DNA from: Reclinomonas americana ATCC 50394
Taxonomy: Eukaryota; Jakobida; Jakobea; Jakobida
Assembly: GCA_048213135.1 (NCBI GenBank)
Contig: PS015032.1
Coordinates: forward strand, 35,838-81,553
Direction: 5' to 3'
Length of the DNA: 45,716 nucleotides
This document shows positions 1-14,093 of the stretch, piece after piece. Position 1 is the first letter of the stretch; each line of letters starts with the position of its first letter. Made by a program: the position numbers and the translations under genes. A model generated the notes under the pieces. The model saw only the letters and a program-made list of their open reading frames with translations, did no database searches and was not told where the DNA came from.

Positions 1-270
1 GGGGGAAGAGCAAGGAGGGAGAAGCAAGAGGGGGGAGAGCAAGGGGGGAGAGCAAGGGGGATGAGAGGGGGGATGAGAAGGAAGAAGAGGAAGGGGGATG
101 AGAAGGGGAAGAGAAGGGAAGGGAGAAGAGCAAGGGAGAGAGAAGCGGGAGAGAAGGGGGAGGAGAAGCGAGATGAGAAGGGAGAAGAGCAAGGGGGAAG
201 AGCAAGGGGGAAGAGCAAGGGGGAAGAGCAAGGGGGAAGAGCAAAGGGGAAGAGCAAGGGAAAGAATGGG
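1..270. repeat. Purine-rich minisatellite
   Basis: A G/A-only tract made of variants of a 12-13 nt unit (gggggaagagcaa), most regular at 181-260. It lies 3' of the last visible Kelch exon on the minus strand, so it is probably inside an intron of that gene. On the plus strand it yields only low-complexity Lys/Arg/Glu/Gly open frames, which I do not treat as genes. Confidence 0.8.
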
Positions 271-504
271 AGAATCAACAACAGGCGTCAATGGAAAGAC
301 AGCAAACTCAGAGCACATGCGGCCAAGGAACCGAAAAAACACAAAGAGTGCGTACAGGAGGCGAATCACACGACAGAAGAGAGCACGTAGCAGAAACCGA
401 GGGGCGACAATGGAGGTAGCAGATTATCGAGCAAGACGAAACGCATGACACGGAGAGAGTGCGATCAGAGTGCAACGGAGTGAGCGACTGCAGAAAGCAC
501 TCAC

Positions 505-2497
<1,993 letters not shown>

Positions 2498-2502
2498 CTG
2501 TG

Positions 2503-2683
2503 TGAGGGAGTGGGAGAGTGAGAAGTGTGGGAATGTGAGTGGAAAGGCGGGAAAAGAGAACGTGAGGAAAGGTGTGTGAAAGAGTGTGCAAGTGTGTGCG
2601 TGAAAGAGTGTGTGTGAGTGTGTGTGTGTGTGTGTGTGAATGAGTGTGTGAAAGAGTGTGCAAGAGTGTGTACAAGAGTGTGC

Positions 2684-2719
<36 letters not shown>

Positions 2720-2942
2720 GTGTGTGAATGAGTGTGTGAAAGAGTGTGCAAGAGTGTGTACAAAAGTGTGTGTGTGAGTGAGTGTGTGTGAGTAAGTGTG
2801 TGAGAGTGAGTGCAAGTGTGTGTGTATGTGAATGAGTGTGTGAAAGAGTGTGCAAGAGTGTGTGAGAGAGTGTGTGTGCAAGAGTGTGAAAGAGTGTGCA
2901 ACAGTGTGTGAAAGAGTGTGCAAGAGTGTGTGAAAGAGTGTG

Positions 2943-2989
<47 letters not shown>

Positions 2990-2993
2990 TAGA
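2503..2993. repeat. (GT)n-type minisatellite between the divergent Kelch and ARM-kinase genes
   Basis: Variants of 'gtgtgtgaaagagtgtgcaaga' are repeated many times, ending in (GA)n and a 20-N gap (2994-3013). The promoter and first exon(s) of both flanking genes should lie here or in the gap. I see no convincing exon in the visible part. Confidence 0.75.
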
Positions 2994-3013
2994 NNNNNNN
3001 NNNNNNNNNNNNN

Positions 3014-6000
3014 AGCTGTTGAAGCTGTGTCGCGCGACTGACCGCAAGCACTTGCTGCGTTCGGCGCAGGCGTTGGAGACGTATGCGGGCGATGGTGAGC
3101 GGAGAGATCAATGCGTGTCTCTCGGGAACATTATTAATGCGTTTCGAACATCCTCGCTGTTGCCTCGTATCATCTCCTCTCTCTCTCTCGTTTCTCGTGC
3201 CTCTTATCACAACAGCACCCTCGCCCTCGCTGCTTCGCCGCTTACTCGTCTTATCCTCTCTGACTCAGCGCGCTCACTCGCTCACTGCACTTTCGATCAC
3301 CTTCGCCTTGCTTCACATTACTATCTCTTGCATCCTCTCCCGGTTCAGCGCTCACTCGCTCGCTGCACGACTCCGATCACCACAGCACACTGAATTACTT
3401 TCGGCCTTGTTGCTTCACCGCTTGTTCGCTTCCGAGCCTCTTTTTTGTTGCTTCAAAGCACTATTCTTTTGTTGCTCGCATCCTCTCCCGGTTCAGCGCT
3501 CACTCGCTTTGCTGCACAATTCCAATCGGCACTCTTGATCACTATTGCCCTTGTTGCTTCACTATTTACTCGCCTGGGACTCCGAGCCTCTTTCTTGTTG
3601 CTTCATATATCACTGTTCTTTTGTCACTCGCATCCTCTCCTGCCTCAGCGCGCACTCGCTTGCTGCACGCCTCCAGTCACCACCATTCTAGTTTTCTAAT
3701 GCATCCCATACTCGCCATGGACCCGGAGCCTCTCTCTTGTTGTTTCATATCGCTGCTCCCTTCGTCGAAACTCTCGCGTCCTCTCTTCTCCCTCTCTCGG
3801 CTCCCTATAGCCGCCGTTTTAGCACTCCTGAGTGTCTTCTACTCTTTCTGCTGCATACCTTACTCGCCGCATCCTGTTGCCTAACAACGGTTTCGCTCTC
3901 GCTTCGTCCTACTCTCCATCGCAGTTGTTGGTCATCTCACACCCTTTCCTGCTTCTCCCTCCCTCCCTCTCCCTCCTCTACAGAGTCCGTTGTGCAGTAC
4001 CTTCTCGAAGACAGCTCCTGCCTGCAGCTGCTGGCCGACTTGGTGGACAGCGCCACCGATCCTCGCGTGCATTCATGCATTGGCAATGCCTGCAAGAAGC
4101 TGTTGATGGTGCGCACGCAGCCCCAGCTTCTTGCTCGTTGTCTGTCATGTTGCTGACACGTGTTTGCAGGCGGTGCCGGCCGACAAGATCGACAATCTCA
4201 TCTTTCCCGGTCTCTTTGGCACGCTGATCCGCTTGGCATCCAAGGAGGTGGTTAGCACCGCCACACTGGCCTTGGAGCTGGCCAATTCGATCCTGGATCG
4301 TGCGACCGACAAGAGTTGCGTCCGTGAGAGTGTGAGAGAGTGAGAGAGTGTGGAATGAGCTGACTTGTTCCGCTGCAGATCGCGCCGTCAAGGCATTGCT
4401 GACGTCACATCCGAATCCAATGGCCGTGTTGTGCGACTGCCTGCCGCGCACAGAACGTCTCGCGCGCACCGTGTTGCCGGCGCTGCGCATACTGTACATT
4501 ACGCTGACCAATGAGCAGGTGTGTGTCGGGAATGGAATCTGGGCAAAGGGATCCTCTTTTGTGATGCTTGTGACGAAGATGTTTCAAGCTCTTGCTTGCT
4601 GGATATCTTTCTCATCTTCACGCCATCTTGCAGTTCTGACTTTCAGTATTCCCTTTCGTTTTCCTTTGTCCGCGCGCAGGCTCTCCTCAGTCTCCATGCC
4701 ACTCGTCCTCGCCGATTCCCTTCCTCCCCTTCCCTCTTTAAGTTCTTCTCCAGATCACCCCTAATCATCTTTACTACTCCGAGTTCTCGCTCTCTCCCCT
4801 GCATCACTCTTCTTTTCACTTTGTATGTTTCCTCCCTCCCATCGCCTCTCTCCCACCTCCTCCTTCCATTCGCTCCGTCCTCTCCACCCACCGTCTTCAT
4901 CAGTAACTATATCAAGTATTCAATCTCCTTGTTCGCTACCTTTCGTGTCCCCACCTACTCTGATTCCTTCATGTCAACCCTCTCCTGTACCACATTTTTC
5001 TTCACTCTCATCGTCCTCCTCATCATTCCGAGTTCTCGATCTCCCCGCTTTCTCCTTTTCCTTGATGTCTCGATTCTCTTCCTCTCTCCCACTTCCTCCT
5101 TCCATTCGCTCCGTCCTCTCCACCCATCCTTTTCATTCCAATTTTTTTCGATCTCCTTGTTCGCTGCCTTTCCTGCCCTTGCCCCTCGCCCTGTCTCTTG
5201 CTCGCCTACTCCGTTTTCACCTTACTATTCCGAGATTTCGATCCTTCCCTCTCGCCCAGTCATATTTCCTCGCCGGCTCGGTTCTCTTACTCCTATCCCA
5301 TTCCCTCTCTCTCTCTCCTTCGTGTCCTCTCTCTGCATCACTTCTTGTTCTTTCTCTGAGTCTCCTCACTTTTTCCTTGATGTCTCCATTCTCCTTTTCC
5401 CCTCAACCCTTCTCCTCTTCACCCTCAGGCCCGCATGTCCTTCTTCGCCGCCGACGGCGCCACCAAGCTCGTCTCCCTCCAATGCCCATTCACCGAGGAG
5501 ATGACCATGGACGGCATCCTCAACGTGCTGCTCCTGCTGTCGGGCACCGACGCCGTGGCACAGCGCACCATGGGCAGCCACCCACAAGTGCTGACGTTCC
5601 TGATTGACATTTTCACGCAAGAGTCGCTGCCGCGGACTCGTGTGTCGACCGATTCGTCCCTGTCGTCGTCGTCGGTGCGCCATGTCCACGCAGATGATTA
5701 CTAAGTGTGTCGCTGTGTCTTACGTCTCTCTCTCTCTCTTTCTCTCTCTCTCCCTCTGTGTGTGTGCGTGCGTGTGACAGTCCACGGGCTCGCTGAGTTC
5801 GCGCACCACGAGTAGCGTGAAGCCGCTGTTCCTCTGCCAGGTGTCACACAAGGCGGGACTCATCCTCGCCAACATTTTGCGTGAGAGTTGCGTGCGCTCG
5901 GTGGATGCACTGCACAATATCCAGCTGTGCTCATTTTTGTGCGACAGCCGACATTATCTTTCCGATCGTGCGCAAGCACGGACCGAGTCTGTTCCGTCTC

Positions 6001-9000
6001 TTTTTGTGTTCGCGGGAGGAGCAATGCCGTGCACTCGGATTGCAGGTGTGCATCCTCCGCATGAGCTCTTGTCGGTGCCACACTCTGATGGGTTGCGCAG
6101 GGCTGGCGAATTTTGTACGAAATGTGGATGGAGGAGTACATTCATCAGTGCGCGGCACTGAAACGAGATCATAGCCTCTCCAACACGCACCACGCGAGGC
6201 TCCCGAGTGAAGGTCTGTGTAGAGCCACGCAATCAAAGAAGAGCTGCCTTCTTCTCATTCACTGCTGTGCAGCCGAGCGTATGGTCCACGATCTGGTGGT
6301 CGACGGGGGAGTAATGGCGCTGCTGCACGTTCTAGTCGGCTCGCCGGGCTCTGCATCGGAGCAGGAGCGTGCAATTTTGACGTTGAAGAATCTGGCCACG
6401 AATCGTTGCGTGATCGGCGGGTTCCTCCTATTCTCTCATTGCTCACCACGATTGCTGCGCAGGAGAGATTCAGGCCGAGTTGACAACAAAGGCCGCCTCC
6501 GATGCCCTCTCGTACCTGCTGCGCAATGGCGATGAGTTGTTGAAGCTGGCGGTGGCGGACATTATCGCGACAGTCACGCGCAATGGTGCGTCTTGTCCAT
6601 TCATTGCTGACGATGTTGTCTGTCTTCTTCTTCCACTCTTTCTCCTTCTCCGCACCCTGTCTCCTTCTTGTTAGCTGTGCTCATTCACTTCCTTCTCGTC
6701 GCCTCAATAGACGAGCTCGGCCGACAATCCGTCGCCGCCAAGTTTGGTGAATTCGGCTGGTATCTCGTGCAGTCCGTGGATACGGAGCTTGTTGTGCGCG
6801 GTCTCGAGATCTTGCGCAACCTGTCCATACTGCTACATCACAATCGAGGTGAGCATGTGTGCTCAAATGTGTGAGCTCTGTCGTTTAGTCTCACACTAGC
6901 ACCAACGACAGAGTGGGGCGAGTATGATGCGCAAGGCTCGTCGTCGGATGAGCACACCGACGGTTTCGTTGAACGCTGTGAGGTGGTTCTCCTGTGACGG
7001 TGATGCTTACTGTGCTTTTCGTTCTTCAGAGGCCGGCCAAGGCACATGCCCCGCCGACATTCTCACACGCGCGGAGGTTACAAGGACATTGATTCGAGCC
7101 GGCCGCACCATTCACACGGATCAGCGTGTGCAGAGTCACGTGGCGCGGTGTTTCGCGAATATTACGACTGATGGTGAGCGGAATGGGAGGGAAGGAAGAG
7201 GGAAAAGGGAAGAAGGAAAGGATAGGGAGAGAGAAGAGAAATAGTGGAATTGTCGGTAGATTTTGGAGGGAGAGAGGAGTGTGCTTCGTTGGGGAAATAA
7301 GCGGCTGGTGCGAGACAGGAGTGGGTGAGTGAGCGGACAGGATGTGCTTTCGTGAGCAAACCAGTGACGGGTGAGAGTAACGAGTCATGAGCGATAATGG
7401 AGGAGACTTGTGAGCATGTGCATGAGCGAATACAGGGAGAGGTGAACGGTGTATGTGTGAGGTAGCAGTGACCGGTGAGGAGTAACGAGAGAGTGGGTGA
7501 GTGAATCGTTGTGGGTTAGAGTAACGAGAGTGGGTGAGAAGGCAGATAAGATATTTGAGTGACAGAGAGAGAGCGAGAGAGAGAATCGGCGGCGGGTGAG
7601 AGGAATGAGAATGAGTGCATGAAGAGAGATTGGGGAAGGGTACGTGTGTAGCGTATACAGCAGTGAAAGCAGCGGTGTGTTAGAAGAACGAAAGGAGAGA
7701 AGAGCTTGGTCGGTCATTCAGCGGTCTGTGTGTGTGAGAGAGAAAGAGAGTGAGAAAATCAGTGGCGGGTGAGAGGAACGACAGCGGTGGGCGAGAAATG
7801 AGAGCTGCAGAAAAAAAGAGAAGAACTTTTGCTGCGAAACGGTGATCTCACTTCCCCCCCCCCCTTCCCATCCCTTCCCCCCTTCCCCCCTTCCCCCCTC
7901 ATCTCCCCCCTCCCCCCTCCAGTGCTCGACTCCCGCCTGATGAACCAGCTGGCGGAGGACGGCCTGCTGGACTTCCTCATCGAGGCCGCCCTGCTGTACC
8001 AGGAGAATCCCTCTGTGCGACTCGACTTTCGCTTCGACATTATGCGCACGCTCAACCAGTTGTCCACTGACGGTGTGTGCAGCAGATGATGAGATGCGCT
8101 GTTGTTCTCGCCTTTGTCTCACCGCGTTCCCTGTAGAGTCTATCGTCATGCAACTGATCGAAAAGAACGTGGTGGAGGTGTTGCGAAATGTCGTGCAATA
8201 TAGCGACTCCACTGCGCTGGCACAGGCTGCGTCTTGTGTGGAGCGCATGACGGAGCACGGTTGCGTCTCTTGTCCTTCCACCTCTTCCTTCTCCGTGCAT
8301 CAACTGAATATTCTGCGTCGGCCAGCTTCGTGTCGCGGACCCATGCTCGAGCACGGCGCCTTGGAGGCGCTGGGAGTCATGGCGTCGGCCACACAGGCCG
8401 ATATTCAGCGAAATGTCGCGAAGGCGCTCAATGCGCTCTCCGTGTGCGGTGCGTCGAGAGTCCTTGGTGTGGAGGGTGAATCGAGTCACTGACAGTTGAC
8501 TTGCATCACAGGAGAGCACTATGTAAACTACTTTATCACAGACCGCGCTCTGGAGGCACTGGTGCAGCTCGGCCACAGTGCGGAGGATAGTGTTCGCACG
8601 CATGCCGCGGTGGTCTTTTCCAATATTTCGTACCTCTGCAAAGGTACGTCGCTTTGTCTCCGATGTGAGCGAGTCATTTCGCTCACTCATTTCTTCTACG
8701 TGCAGCGAATGCCAAGTGGCGCATTGCCAACATTGCGTTGGAGACGCTGGTCGAGCTGGCCCAGTCGCAGCAGAATCCCACGACGGCGCGTTTTGCAGTC
8801 AAGGCACTGGCCAATCTGACCATGGGTGAGTCCATAGAGGGAAAGGCAGTCGCATTCTGTTGGTCTCTCTGTTGCTTTCACATGCAGTCCATCAGCGTGT
8901 CCACCTATCTTCGCTCTCTTTCTGTATGTCTCCATTCTGTGTGCCTGCCACTGTGTATCTTGCGTCCTGNNNNNNNNNNNNNNNNNNNNNNNNNNNNNNN

Positions 9001-12000
9001 NNNNNNNNNNNNNNNNNNNNNNNNNNNNNNNNNNNNNNNNNNNNNNNNNNNNNNNNNNNNNNNNNNNNNNNNNNNNNNNNNNNNNNNNNNNNNNNNNNNN
9101 NNNNNNNNNNNNNNNNNNNNNNNNNNNNNNNNNNNNNNNNNNNNNNNNNNNNNNNNNNNNNNNNNNNNNNNNNNNNNNNNNNNNNNNNNNNNNNNNNNNN
9201 NNNNNNNNNNNNNNNNNNNNNNNNNNNNNNNNNNNNNNTCCTCCTCCTCCTCCTCCTCCTCCTCCTCCTCCTCCTCCTCCTCCTCCTCCTCCTCCTCCTC
9301 CTCCTCCTCCTCCTCCTCCTCCTCCTCCTCCTCCTCCTCCTCCTCCTCCTCCTCCTCCTCCTCCTCCTCCTCCTCCTCCTCCTCCTCCTCCTCCTCCTCC
9401 TCCTCCTCCTCCTCCTCCTCCTCTCTCTCCCTCTCCCTCTCCCTCTCCCTCTCCCTCCCTTTGCCCGCCATTTTTCCTCACAAATCCTCTCTCCTCCTCC
9501 CTCGGCAGGCCACGGCGACGAAACCAAGATCCGCGTGAAATGCAGCTACGCTGGCCACACCACCATGATGCTCTTGCATCGCAACATTACCTACAGCGAG
9601 CTGATGCACACGATGATCCAGCAGTGCGTTGCCACACTTCTCGCCCGTCCCAGCCATGTCCTTTGTTCCAAACCTCCCCTTTTCCCTTCCTGCCACAGCT
9701 ACGGCTTCGACGACTGGCGGGTGTTTTACTTGGACCTCGACTACCGCGAGTGCCCCATCACCAACGACGACGAAGTGCAGGACTGCATCTTCTACATGGA
9801 CCGCAACGGTCTGGCCAGCATGCGGCTGAATCTGAAAAAGTCGGATGGCATGGGTATCATTCGCTCGCCTGGGGTGAGTCTCCTTGTTGTGAGGGACCCA
9901 TCGCAGCTTTTTATTCACACGCTCCTGCCTGCAGACTTCACATCATCGCTCTCCACTGGCTCCGCACGCCAAGCCGCCGCCCAAGACTTTCCGATGGAAG
10001 CAAAGTTGTGGCCGCGAGCAATTCGTACCGCCTTGCTGCTTTCTGCTGACACCTGCTCGTGCAGTTCAAATGATCGGGCAAGGCGCCTTTGGTCGTGTCT
10101 TCCTAGCACTGAACGAGGACACTGGTGGCTTCATGGCGGTAAAGCAGCTCACGCTGAACAATCTCAAAAATCGGGCGGTTCGTATGTCGCCTCCCCGCGG
10201 TTATTTTATTGTGTGTGTCGCTCACTGACGGCGCACGCGCAGGATGTGCACGTGCTGCAACGCGAAATCAAACTCATGAAGCGACTGGATCACCCGAATG
10301 TCGTGCGCTACCTGGGTACGGAGCGCCGTGGCGATGTGCTCAACATTTTCATGGAGCGCGTTCCCGGTACGTTTCGCCAGTGCACGAGCGGAGCGACAGC
10401 ACCTATTGATCTCACTGTTGTTTGCATAGGTGGTTCTATTCAGGCTCTGTTGAAGCGCACTGGACCATTCGAGGAGAATGTGATTCGCTTGTACATGCGC
10501 CAGATCCTGCAGGGGTTGAAGGTGTGTGGTCCGAGTTTTCGCTTGCGTGTCGCTCTGAGAAGCTCACGATGGCCGCAGTATCTGCACGACAACAATATCA
10601 TCCATCGAGGTAACTCTCGTTCCCATTCTTGCTCCTCACTCAATCCGCTCCTCACCTCATCGTCAACCCTCACGCAGACATCAAGGGTGGCAACGTGCTT
10701 CTCGCCGACGACGGTCGTGCCAAGGTGGAGATTGTGTTCAGATGTGATCAATTGTGGTTGGTTATTGACACTCGTGTGCAGCTGGCCGATTTCGGAGCCT
10801 CCAAGTACATTCGACCTCCGCCTTCGTCGCACCCGCGAGGTATGTCACGCTCCCACTCACTTCCCCAACAGCACTGTCCCTCTCCTCACACCACCCGACC
10901 ACCGACAGCTTCGGCGTCGGCGACAAATCATGACAGTAGCGCCGGCGGTGGCAACGATGACGACAGTGATTTCATTGACCTGTTGCGCACGTCATCACTG
11001 GAGGCTGAGAGTGGCGTGAACTCGGCCACGGAGAGCCCAGTCGGCACGCCACGCCGTCAGTCGCCCACTCGCAATCGTGGAGGAGCGGGTGCTGGTGTGT
11101 CAATTGCTCTGCGCTCCCTCTCTCTTCTCTCTCTCTCTCCGCTCTCGTCCTCCCTCCTCTCTCTCTCTCCCTCTCTCCCTCTCCCTCTCTCTCCCTCCCT
11201 CTCTCTCCCTCTCTCTCTCTCTCATCTCATCTCACCGTCACATGGCAGGTCACACCAGCGAGGGCAACACCAGTCACTCGTTTGTCGGCACGATTGAATT
11301 CATGAGCCCAGAACTGATTCGGCAAGAGTACAATGACACGTGCGTTTTTGCGCATGTCACACCCTCCCTTGTCGCTCATCCTCCTCCACTGACACCTCTG
11401 CTGTGCGCAGCACTCCCGACATTTGGTCGTGTGGCATTCTGTTTTACGAAATGGCGCACGGACACCCGCCTTTCCAGCAGTTCTCCAACGACTTCACCAA
11501 GACGTTCATCATTGCCTCCAACTCCATGCCGGAGCTGACGCTGCCGGCGAACATGTCGAGCGAGGCCCACGACTTTTTCCGCAAGTGCCTCACGCGCGAT
11601 CCACGTGCGCGTCCCACAGCGGGCATGTTGCTCCAGCATCCGTTTGTGCAGGTCGACGAAGATCGCGCCCTGCAGCGGTTCGTATGTCAGTCACCACGCC
11701 ATTGTGTGATGAGACGAGAGTACTGACTGCGAGCGCGTCATTGCAGGGTGCGTGAGAGTGAGAATATTGGTCGCGCGCTGCAGGAGACTCGGCGCACGAA
11801 CCTGAAGGAGATGACAGAACTCACTGGTGTGATCCCATGAGTCTTGCTCGCATCATCGTTGCACTCTCCTTTTCTAATCTCCGTCTCTTTTCGCAGAGGA
11901 TCCCGACTTCCACACTCTGCTGGAAGAGGCGACAGACCGTGCCTTCACTGACATGGAGGCGGCCACAGCGTCTGACGATGAGGATGCCGATGACCTGTGC

Positions 12001-13966
12001 TCCGACGACATGAGTGTGGCCGCGATGAGCGTTGCTTACTCTGCCGATATTGCTGATGCGGTGTTCCCGGTGGTGGTTGGTCCGCGCTCCGGCACCGCCA
12101 CGCCCGACGTGTCCTCGCGGCCGCACACGCCGCTGCACGCCTCAGCGACACAGTCTCGCGCGTTGAATGAGGTCGCTGCTGCTCAAGAGCGCAAAAGGGT
12201 GAGCCAGGCAACACTCGTTCACTTTTCTTTCCCCTTGCTCACCGTTTCCTGCAGGCATCGTCAACCATTGGCTCCTCTCACATGTCGGCCTTCTCGCTGA
12301 CAGAAGAGTCGCCGCTGTCGCTGATGGAGTCATCATTGCCTCTGCCGGGCCGGCATCGTGCGGTTACCACCGTGAATGGCATCCCGCAGGGTCAGTTCTC
12401 GGACGACGGCAAGGCCAGCGAGTCGCCCGTGGAGCGTCTCTCCGACAGTCAGTATGCGGAAAGCCTGGGGTGAGTTGTAGTGAGAACGCTGCTCTTCTCC
12501 CGCCCGTATGCTTCTCACCACCCTCTGCTCAGTTCACCCGACCTGGAATCCAATCCGGACTTCCCACTGCCTCTCCGCCTGCCGCCCGACATGCTGCCGC
12601 CACTGATGGACGGACAGCTGCCGGCGGCCATGATGGACTCGACACAGTCGATGATGAGTTCCGGCTCCAGCTCGTCGTCGTCGGTGGTGTCGCCAGGTGT
12701 GGTTGCCGTGGCGCCGTTGCGTGGTCTGACCACGGGCACGGCTCTCGACGACGCACCGCTGCTGCTGCGCATGGGTCTGCAGGCGGCCTCGTTGCAACAG
12801 TCGCGGCTGGAGATTCGTGTTCCGCAACGCAGCATGCAAGCGCCTCACACAAATCGCCGTCGGTCGCTCTCCACGCAGCGCATGATGCCGTCGTCGCACA
12901 ATTTCGCGCACTCGAATACCGGTGGTGCGTTACTCTGTCACACACACAGAGCCAGCATTGGCGACTTGAAACACAACCTGTTGACCTCCGTTGTTGTTTT
13001 TCTGTAGGTACGCCCGGTGTCGAAGGTCTGCTTGCTCACCACCCCATGGCTCCATCGGTGACCAGCGCGCGGCAGAGTCGACGCAGCTCCGGCACGGCGA
13101 GTTTGGTGCTGCCGCACAGCCAGGTGTCACGCGGCTCGCAGTTGCGACACGGACTCGCCGGCAAGGTCGGTGTGTTGCCGCGCGCGCCTGCAGCCACCAG
13201 TGCACCGGCTCCGGGGGTCAGCACCGGCGGCAGTCCTCACATGCACGCCTCGCCACCAAGTCACGGCTCAGAGGAGCGACGGCGGTTGCGCCCCAGCGGC
13301 AATAGCACCGATGATTTGTCCCGCGCGGGAGGTAACCTTGTGACACTTCCATAACTTGTTTTGTGTGATTGTTGGTCTGAACTGTGCCACAGACATTTTG
13401 CATCTGGACGTGCCGCGCGGCAAGCGGAGTGAATTCACGGGTTCGTTCACCGACGACGCCTCGTCCTATGTTCTCACGATTGGGAGTCTCGATGGAGAGG
13501 ACACGACGGTTTGCATGTCGATTGCGTGACTGTCGTGGTGTGAATCACTGACCTGGCTTTTTTTCTTGTCCAACAGGATGAGGCCACGACTCCGCAGGAT
13601 ACGCAGGGTCCCTCGTTTGCGGGTGCTGAAGACGGCGAGCGTGAACCGACCACCGGCACAGCCACTGGCTCAGGCACTGGTACCGGCACGGATAGTGACG
13701 GCTCGTTGGATTACAAGCGCCGCAATCGCACGCCGCCGACGAGCCAGGGGACCGCAGCTGCGGATGGGATGACGGTTCCAGTGCTCAAGGAGGCCACGGG
13801 CGTGGTGGATGTCGTTGAGGAGGAGGATGAGGAGGAGGAGTTGGATGAGGAAGAAGAGGAGGAGAGTGAGAAGGATGAGGTGGAGGTCCATGTGGAGGTG
13901 ACGGGTGTGGGTGACGATGATGGCGACGGCAATGTGCAGATACCAGCCGCCGTTGAATCATGTTGA
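3014..13966 (+). CDS. Armadillo-repeat / PB1 / MAPKKK (STE11-like) protein kinase, 5' end in gap
   Basis: About 36 exons give roughly 1,800 residues with every junction in frame. The 5' exon is cut by the gap before 3014. ARM-like helical repeats are encoded from 3014 to 8825 (e.g. 6273-6404, 7923-8072, 8512-8643, 8706-8825; nearly all junctions from 5880 on are phase 1). A PB1 domain lies in 9509-9623 and 9699-9873, with a basic K-I-R-V-K strand and an acidic D-L-D-Y...D-D-E-V-Q-D cluster. The kinase lies in 10065-11677: GQGAFGRV glycine loop, AVKQL lysine, HRDIKGGN catalytic loop, LADFGASKY, GTIEFMSPE, TPDIWSCGILFYEMAHG. This matches MEKK/STE11 kinases acting on MAPKKs. About 65-80 residues rich in Ser/Thr/Asp interrupt the activation loop (exons 10782-10839 and 10909-11094). 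The tail (11747-13966) is Ser/Pro-rich and ends in a Glu/Asp run; stop at 13964-13966. All catalytic residues are present, so it should be active. Confidence 0.9.
3190..3770 (+). repeat. Intronic tandem repeat, about 150 nt period, about four copies
   Basis: Inside the 3095-3983 intron. 'gcatcctctcccggttcagc' and close variants recur near 3330, 3478 and 3629, with a looser copy near 3250. 'ccgagcctcttt-ttgttgctt' recurs near 3436, 3587 and 3729. Each copy contains an internal YYCAG that resembles an acceptor. The exons on both sides join in phase, so I treat the whole stretch as one intron. Confidence 0.75.
4760..5330 (+). repeat. Intronic pyrimidine-rich tandem repeat, about 240 nt period
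   Basis: Inside the 4519-5428 intron. 'cctctctcccac-tcctcctt' plus 'ccattcgctccgtcctctcc' occurs near 4843 and again near 5085, followed in both copies by 'cttgttcgct-cctttc'. The tract is almost purely C/T on the coding strand. Confidence 0.7.
7180..7830 (+). repeat. Intronic G/A-rich repeat with gGGTGAGAGtaACGAG units
   Basis: The 7174-7922 intron holds at least six diverged copies of a 'ggcgggtgagagtaacgag' motif, followed by a C/T tract (7850-7920) that serves as the polypyrimidine tract of the next exon. No coding content is visible. Confidence 0.6.
8970..9478 (+). repeat. Assembly gap plus (TCC)n microsatellite
   Basis: 269 N followed by about 60 TCC repeats and short CT/CCCT tracts. 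It lies in the intron between the last ARM exon (ends 8825) and the PB1 exon (starts 9509). The poly-Leu, poly-Ser and poly-Gly frames here are microsatellite artefacts. Confidence 0.9.
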
Positions 13967-14093
13967 TTTTTTCTAGTGCCACTGTTTTTTTTCTTTCTGT
14001 TGTTTGTTTGTTTTCATGTTAATAATGCTCTGTGTGTCGTTTAATGAAATTGTTGTTCCTGCTTGTGTTAGTTTGTGTGCAGCACTGGCTGCC

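Noticed and set aside
8696-9527. Poly-Gly, poly-Arg and poly-Glu minus-strand frames
   Set aside because: They are the complement of the (TCC)n microsatellite and cross the N-gap.
12515-13403. Several minus-strand frames of 60-138 codons
   Set aside because: They are antisense shadows of the GC-rich kinase-gene tail exons, with no splice-supported continuation.
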